Assembly (NCBI GenBank): GCA_002383325.1
Contig: DFYJ01000029.1
Coordinates: forward strand, 1,663 to 19,046
Origin: Candidatus Aminicenantes bacterium UBA4085
Lineage (GTDB): Bacteria; Acidobacteriota; Aminicenantia; Aminicenantales; UBA4085
Reading direction: 5' to 3'
DNA: 17,384 nt
The translations under genes were made by a program, and so were the position numbers. The notes below the pieces were generated by a model. The model was given only the letters and a program-made list of their open reading frames with translations, was not told where the DNA came from and searched no databases. Below are positions 13,597-17,384 of the stretch, piece by piece; positions within the stretch are counted from its first letter, which is position 1; every line of letters starts with the position of its first letter.

Positions 13597-14336
13597 AGGG
13601 CGTCATCCTGGCGGCCGGCGTGGCCTCGCGCCTGCGGCCGCTGACCGACGCCACCCCGAAGTGCCTCCTGCCGCTGGGCGGCGGCACCCTCCTCGGGCGG
13701 ACCCTCGATAACCTGGCTGCGGCGGGCCTGCGCGACGTGGTCATCGTCACCGGCTACCTGGAGGACCAGATCCGAGGCTACGTCCGGGATCGGGGGACGA
13801 ACCTGCGGACGGAGTTCATCACCAATCCGGTCTACGCCTCGACCAACAACATCTACTCCCTCTGGCTGGCCCGGGAAGCCGTCCGGGATTCGGGCCTAGT
13901 CCTGCTCGACAGCGACATCCTCTTCGACCTATCCGTCCTGCCCACCCTCCTCGGCGCCGGCGCGCCGGCCGCCCTGGCCGTCAAGTGCGGCCCGGAGCTG
14001 GGCGAGGAAGAGATCAAGGTCGAAGTGGATGCAGCCGGCCGGGTGCGGACGATCGGCAAGCACGTGCCCCCGGCCCGGGCCATGGGCGAATCGATCGGCA
14101 TCGAGGTGTTCGCCCCAGCGGCCATGCCGGCTCTCCTGGCGGCCCTGGAAGGCAAGGTCGTGGCCGAGGGCCGGCGGGACGTCTTCTACGAGGCCGCCTT
14201 CCAGGACATGATCGAACGCGGCGGCGAGATGCTGGCCGTCGACATCGGCGGCGCGCTGGCGGTGGAGATCGACACCGTCGAGGACTTTCGCCGGGCCGAG
14301 CGCGACGTCCTGCCGCTGCTCCCTAGATCCCATTAA
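13593..14336 (+). CDS. Phosphocholine-cytidylyltransferase-like nucleotidyltransferase
   Basis: A 247-residue NTP transferase that condenses an NTP with a phosphorylated alcohol or sugar. The N-terminus KGVILAAGVASRLRPLTDAT (2-21) with PKCLLPL (22-28) is the nucleotide-binding signature. The NPVYASTNNIYSLWLA segment (78-93), D106-S-D108 for metal, and EIDTVEDFRRAE (225-236) resemble the LicC/PntC group, which uses CTP with phosphocholine, phosphoethanolamine or aminoethylphosphonate; related members use sugar phosphates. The GTG start overlaps the stop of the previous gene in a GTGA, giving coupled translation; the frame is open further upstream but antisense-like and without family similarity. 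Together with the neighbours it would supply the CDP-alcohol. Its stop codon is the first base group of the second palindromic element. Confidence 0.88.
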   Translation: MKGVILAAGVASRLRPLTDATPKCLLPLGGGTLLGRTLDNLAAAGLRDVVIVTGYLEDQIRGYVRDRGTNLRTEFITNPVYASTNNIYSLWLAREAVRDSGLVLLDSDILFDLSVLPTLLGAGAPAALAVKCGPELGEEEIKVEVDAAGRVRTIGKHVPPARAMGESIGIEVFAPAAMPALLAALEGKVVAEGRRDVFYEAAFQDMIERGGEMLAVDIGGALAVEIDTVEDFRRAERDVLPLLPRSH

Positions 14337-14796
14337 GCGACTCATCCCCCGATTTCGGGAAGAGCGGTCCGGGGTATCGTCCCGGCGGCTTCGGGCTCTA
14401 CGCGCCTTTTTCCACAGCTCTCTTCGGCGCCTACGGCGCTTCGCAGTCCCCGTTGGAACATCGCTTCGATGGTTCCCGCGAGGGCGGAACTCCGCATGCA
14501 GGACCTACCGATCTTTGAGACCACCCACTCTATGCCGGCTCCGTCAGTTAATCGCGTGCTCAAACATCCCTCGGCGCCCGCGGAGCTTGCGGAGCCCTAG
14601 CCGGGACGTCGCTTCGATAATCCCCGCAAGGGCTGGCTTCCCTCGGGGAGAAGTGGAAAAAGACTAGGCCCTCGCGGAGCTTGCGGAGCCCTAGTAGGGA
14701 CGTTGCCGCAACAGTCCCCGCCAGGGCGATTTCGCCGTTGGCCGACACCCCGGCCCGCTTGGAACTTCCCGGAATCGGAGGATGAATTGCTTTAAT
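14332..14796 (+). repeat. Dispersed palindromic element, copy 2 (long form)
   Basis: This fills the 467-base gap between convergent genes; no gene is supported in it. Terminal arms 14332-14379 and 14743-14796 are imperfect inverted repeats: ATTAAGCGACTCATCC at the left versus ATTAAAGCAATTCATCC at the right when reversed, then CCGATT, CGGGAAG and GGGGT-TCG. A 22-base end (14373-14394) is identical to the reverse complement of 7291-7312, the other end (14731-14749) matches 7091-7109 reversed at 18 of 19, and a 25-base inner block (14555-14579) is identical to 7157-7181 reversed. The copy is therefore the same element in opposite orientation. Compared with copy 1 it has about 165 extra bases from internal repeat units. 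Confidence 0.8.
14579..14694 (+). repeat. Internal 94-base tandem repeat in element copy 2
   Basis: A 22-base stretch beginning CGCGGAGCTTGCGGAG occurs identically at 14579-14600 and 14673-14694, 94 bases apart. Each is followed by a related sub-unit (GGGACGT-GC, then TCCCCGC-AGGGC). A third, weaker sub-unit lies near 14464-14492. None is present in copy 1, so they were gained in copy 2 or lost from copy 1. Confidence 0.8.
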
Positions 14797-14803
14797 AGTT
14801 TTG

Positions 14804-15949
14804 TCAGGCGCGGCGGCTCTCGATGAGCGCGGCCAGCTCCCGGGCGGCGTTACGGGAGGCGGGCTGGTCGCCCAGGCCCGCCCTGATCTCGGCGAAGCGC
14901 CGCTTCATCCGCTCGCGTTCTTCCGGCGACTCCAGCAGACGCAGGGCTTCCGCCGTCAGGCGCTCGGCCGTGAAGTCCTTCTGGATAAGCTCAGTCACGA
15001 CCGGTTCACCGGCCAGAACGTTGACGATGCTGAAGCGGGGGATGCGGATGAGATGGGCGCCCAAGGCGTAGGTCAGGGGCGAGATGCGGTAGAAGGCCAC
15101 CAGCGGGACGCCCAGCAAGGCGGCCTCAAGGTTGGCCGTGCCGCAGGCGGAAAGGGCCAGGTCCGACGCGGCCAGGGCGTCGAAGGGATCGCGGTCGACG
15201 ACGGTTAAGCCAGCCAGGCCGGCGGGAATGAGGCCCTTCAGGAAATCCGGGTCCAGGTTGTCCGCCTTGATCAGGGCGAAGCGGGCATCCGAGGCGGTTT
15301 GAATTCGCCGGGCCGCCTCCATCAGGATCGGCATGTGGCGGGCCGCCTCGCCCGTCCGGCTGCCGGGCAAGAGGGCGATCAGCGGCTGGTCCGGGCCGAG
15401 GCCCAGGCCCTTCCGGACCTCGTCCCGCCCGGCCTTCGCCCGAACGCGCTCGATCAGCGGCTGACCGATGTAGCGGGCCGATATGCCGGCCTCGGCGTAG
15501 ATTTTCTCCTCGAAGGGGAAGATCAGCATCATCCGGTCCACCCGGCGGCGGATGGCGCGCAGGCGCCCGGGCCGCCAAGCCCAGACGGTCGGGCTGACGT
15601 AGAAGAGGACCGGCACGCCCAGCTTCTTCAAGCGGGCCGCCAGCCGCAGGTTGAAGTCCGGAGCGTCGACGAGGACGGCGGCGTCGGGACGGCGGCGGCG
15701 GACCTCATGGGTCAGAGAGCGCAGCAGCCGGAGCAGGCGCGGCAGGTGCCCGACCACCTCGGCCAGGCCCATCAGGGCCAGGTCCTCCATGGGCCGGAGC
15801 CGCTCCAATCCGGCGGCTTCCAGGGCCGGCCCGCCGACGCCGAAGGCGGCCGCATCGGGATGGTCCTCGCGAAAGGCCCGCCACAGCCCGGCTCCGAGGT
15901 TGTCGCCGGACTTCTCGCCGGCCACCAGGAAGACGAGCGGGCCGCTCAT
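14804..15949 (-). CDS. lpxB: Lipid-A-disaccharide synthase
   Basis: Joins UDP-2,3-diacylglucosamine and lipid X to make the tetra-acyl disaccharide of lipid A, at the inner face of the inner membrane. The 381 residues equal the family length (E. coli 382). Visible blocks: VAGEKSGD (9-16), VDAPDFN (94-100, including D98), YVSPTVWAWRPGR (117-129), FPFEE (144-148), IGQPL (161-165), LLPGSRTGE (193-201) and SACGTANLEAALLGVPLV (267-284). The ATG at 15949 overlaps the stop of the pseudopilin gene in an ATGA, so translation is coupled to it. Sitting in a pseudopilin operon instead of with lpxA, lpxD or fabZ is unusual. It shows that the organism makes lipid A, and it ends just before the second palindromic element. 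Confidence 0.97.
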   Translation of the reverse strand: MSGPLVFLVAGEKSGDNLGAGLWRAFREDHPDAAAFGVGGPALEAAGLERLRPMEDLALMGLAEVVGHLPRLLRLLRSLTHEVRRRRPDAAVLVDAPDFNLRLAARLKKLGVPVLFYVSPTVWAWRPGRLRAIRRRVDRMMLIFPFEEKIYAEAGISARYIGQPLIERVRAKAGRDEVRKGLGLGPDQPLIALLPGSRTGEAARHMPILMEAARRIQTASDARFALIKADNLDPDFLKGLIPAGLAGLTVVDRDPFDALAASDLALSACGTANLEAALLGVPLVAFYRISPLTYALGAHLIRIPRFSIVNVLAGEPVVTELIQKDFTAERLTAEALRLLESPEERERMKRRFAEIRAGLGDQPASRNAARELAALIESRRA

Positions 15950-16512
15950 TTGTCGGCCCTGCCGAAGCGGACGATCTCGGGATTGGCGTCCCCGCTCTGG
16001 CCGTGGAAGAACAGCCAGGCGTCGTAGGTGTCCTGGTCGCGATAGAGCCGCAGCGAGGTCCGCGGCGAGCGGCTGACCACGCCGAGCAGGCGGGGATTGT
16101 CGACCGAGCCCAGGGAGCCCTGGGGTACGATGAAAACGCGGGTTACCGAGGCAGCTTGCGCTCCCGTTCCGGACCTTGTCGCCGGGGCCGTCCGGCCCGC
16201 GGGGACGCCGGCGCCGGCATCGGCCGCCAGGATGATGTCCCACTCGCCGTCCTTGGTCATGGGGTCGGGGAAGGGCCGGCGCAGGCAGCGGGCTTCGATC
16301 AGGTCGTCGATCGAGGCCGGGTAGCGGCCGCCGTTCTTCTGGGTGAAGAGACGGACCGCCTCGACGTACTGCAGACCCCGGAAGATGAGCTCCTCCTCGG
16401 CCTCGCGCCGGATCTGGGTCTGCCAAACAGGCACGGCGGCCAGCAGGCCGATGGCCAGAATCGTGATCATGGCCATCAGGATGATGAACGTGTAGCCGGC
16501 TTGGCGCTTCAT
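15946..16512 (-). CDS. Pseudopilin-like protein lacking Glu5
   Basis: A 188-residue type II secretion/type IV pilin-like protein. The N-terminus MKRQAGYTFIILMAMITILA gives a prepilin-peptidase site after G6, but position +5 of the mature protein is Ile (I11) where major pilins have Glu. A hydrophobic helix (7-27) follows, then a helix with EAEEELIFRGLQYVEAVRLF, YPASIDDLIE and the DPMT-x4-W block (PDPMTKDGEW) shared with its neighbours. The family's minor pseudopilins (GspK-like) can lack Glu5, which suggests a tip or minor role. It starts at the ATG at 16512, within one base of the upstream stop (TGATG); the GTG at 16515 is an alternative. It overlaps lpxB by 4 bases. Confidence 0.82.
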   Translation of the reverse strand: MKRQAGYTFIILMAMITILAIGLLAAVPVWQTQIRREAEEELIFRGLQYVEAVRLFTQKNGGRYPASIDDLIEARCLRRPFPDPMTKDGEWDIILAADAGAGVPAGRTAPATRSGTGAQAASVTRVFIVPQGSLGSVDNPRLLGVVSRSPRTSLRLYRDQDTYDAWLFFHGQSGDANPEIVRFGRADK

Positions 16513-16904
16513 CACCAGGTGCTGTAGGGCGTGCCGTCCAGGCCGCTGCGCTCCGAGCCCGAGTGGACGTCGGTGATGCCCGGCGCGTAGCCCGGCTCGA
16601 TCTCGTCGGCTTTGGGCTCCTCCCGGACCTCGATCCAGGTATCGGCGCTTCCGGTCATGGGATCTTCGGGCTTCTTGCGCAGATAGCCTTCGTCGACGAG
16701 GGTCTGCAGCGACATGGGGTATTTGGACTTGTCCGTGTAGTACTGGTCGATGAGCTTGCGGATGGTGAAGAGGCTCTCCTTGAGCGTCGACTCGCGGGCC
16801 TTGACCGCCGCGTTCTTAAATTGGGGCAGGGCCAGGCCGACCAGGATCCCGATCATGGTGAAGACGATGATCATCTCGATCAAGGTGAAGCCGCGTTCAC
16901 GCAT
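16512..16904 (-). CDS. GspG-like pseudopilin
   Basis: A 130-residue major-pseudopilin-type protein. MRERGFTLIEMIIVFTMIGI gives a classical prepilin-peptidase site after G5 with Glu at +5 (E10), then the membrane helix to about residue 27 and the helical stalk KNAAVKARESTLKESLFTIR. The C-terminal part has YPMSLQTLVDEGYLRKKPED, DPMTGSADTW and the end GLDGTPYSTW, which resembles the calcium-binding loop region of GspG. In the family such proteins are cleaved, methylated and assembled into a periplasmic pseudopilus or pilus. The ATG at 16904 has GGAGGG a few bases upstream; the frame is open further but over the previous gene. It lies 11 bases after the neighbouring pseudopilin gene. Confidence 0.9.
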   Translation of the reverse strand: MRERGFTLIEMIIVFTMIGILVGLALPQFKNAAVKARESTLKESLFTIRKLIDQYYTDKSKYPMSLQTLVDEGYLRKKPEDPMTGSADTWIEVREEPKADEIEPGYAPGITDVHSGSERSGLDGTPYSTW

Positions 16905-16915
16905 GGGCCCTCCGC

Positions 16916-17384
16916 TCACCAGTCCCTGTACTTCGTGCCGTCGATGGCCGTACCCCGGCTGCGGGTGTAGACGTCGAAGACGTCCTCCTCGCCCCAGGTC
17001 GAGGCGTCGGGGGGATCCTGGGAGGAGAGCAGGCCCCATTCCCGGGTCCCCGTCATGGGGTCGACGGGAATGCGGCGGAGCAGCTTGATGATCCGCTCCT
17101 CCCCGTCGCTCCTGCTGGAAGAGGGGCGTTCCGATGTCCGGCCGGCGGCCCCGGGGGTCTGTCCGGCCGCGCCGCCGGCCTTCAGCGTGACGCCCTTGAT
17201 CAGGACGTCCAGGCTCGGCGGGTAGCCGCTCTCGGTGTCGTCGGCCTCGATCTTGTTCTCGTCGGCCAGGCGCTTGTAGGCGTCGACCGCCTCCCGGACG
17301 ATGCGGAGGCTGCGTCGCAACTCGATCTCCTTCTCTCGCTTGACGGCCATCTTGGCCAACGGCAGGGCGGCCCCGGCCAGGATG
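16916..17384 (-). CDS. GspG-like pseudopilin, N-terminus beyond the right edge
   Basis: A minus-strand gene whose start is outside the window; at least 155 residues are visible. The frame enters with ILAGAALPLAKMAVKREKEI, which looks like the end of a pilin membrane helix leading into the stalk, then ELRRSLRIVREAVDAYKRLA. YPPSLDVLI and IPVDPMTGTREWGL match the same blocks in the two downstream pseudopilins, and the end AIDGTKYRDW matches GLDGTPYSTW. A Gly/Ala/Ser/Arg-rich insertion (from about 60 residues after the helix) separates YPPSL from the DPMT block, and is absent from its neighbour. It is probably a type II secretion or type IV pilus-like subunit. The internal ATG at 17350 and TTG at 17359 are not the true start. 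Confidence 0.82.
   Translation of the reverse strand, partial: ILAGAALPLAKMAVKREKEIELRRSLRIVREAVDAYKRLADENKIEADDTESGYPPSLDVLIKGVTLKAGGAAGQTPGAAGRTSERPSSSRSDGEERIIKLLRRIPVDPMTGTREWGLLSSQDPPDASTWGEEDVFDVYTRSRGTAIDGTKYRDW

Noticed and set aside
14342..14748. Two small minus-strand open frames inside the second palindromic element
   Set aside because: No ribosome sites, no similarity, and the DNA is explained by the repeat structure; the same holds for the small frame at 7235-7432 in copy 1.
14332..14796. CRISPR array
   Set aside because: The repeats are inverted or 94 bases apart with related, not unique, spacers; no cas genes are present.

Overview
This window comes from a high-GC bacterium with an outer membrane. 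The evidence for two membranes is lpxB (lipid A disaccharide synthase), lnt (apolipoprotein N-acyltransferase) and a row of type II secretion/type IV pilin-like proteins. Promoters are easy to read and close to the classical -35/-10 consensus. The prolyl-tRNA synthetase is of the archaeal/eukaryotic type. The gene set (DUF1844 protein, PilZ proteins, GspG-like proteins) would fit an Acidobacteriota/Aminicenantes-like lineage, but that placement is an inference from style and is not proven.

Layout. 1-1433 (minus): DUF1844 protein, ribF and the start of a pyrR-like gene. 1533-2327 (plus): mazG, transcribed divergently from that group and ending 2 bases from the end of prfB. 2330-5640 (minus): an SPOR-domain membrane protein, lnt and prfB, from a perfect TTGACA-17-TATAAT promoter placed back to back with the promoter of an HU-family gene. 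5777-7055 (plus): the HU-family gene and a deoxyhypusine-synthase-like protein of unknown role. 7053-7346: a large imperfect inverted repeat between convergent genes. 7344-9076 (minus): a LuxR-type regulator with a degenerate receiver, a PilZ protein and coaE. 9205-9901 (minus): two further, divergent PilZ-like proteins. 10103-11557 (plus): proS. 11663-14336 (plus): a tightly overlapping three-gene operon of a HisC/CobD-like PLP enzyme, a CDP-alcohol phosphatidyltransferase and a phosphocholine-cytidylyltransferase-like nucleotidyltransferase. 14332-14796: a second, longer copy of the inverted-repeat element, in opposite orientation and again between convergent genes. 14804-17384 (minus): three tandem pseudopilin-like genes, the first cut by the right edge, followed by lpxB.

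How the genes may work together. The three-gene operon contains the enzyme types needed to make an amino-alcohol phosphate, activate it with CTP and transfer it to a lipid, so it is a candidate CDP-ethanolamine-type (Kennedy-like) headgroup pathway. The regulator and PilZ block looks like a signalling island in which phosphorylation and c-di-GMP binding residues have been lost step by step. The remaining genes are mostly housekeeping: FAD and CoA synthesis, nucleotide sanitation, translation, envelope lipids and lipoproteins.

The most unusual signals are the pair of dispersed palindromic elements, the putative amino-alcohol lipid operon, the degenerate receiver, the decaying PilZ series, and an HU protein whose DNA-kinking proline is replaced by isoleucine.
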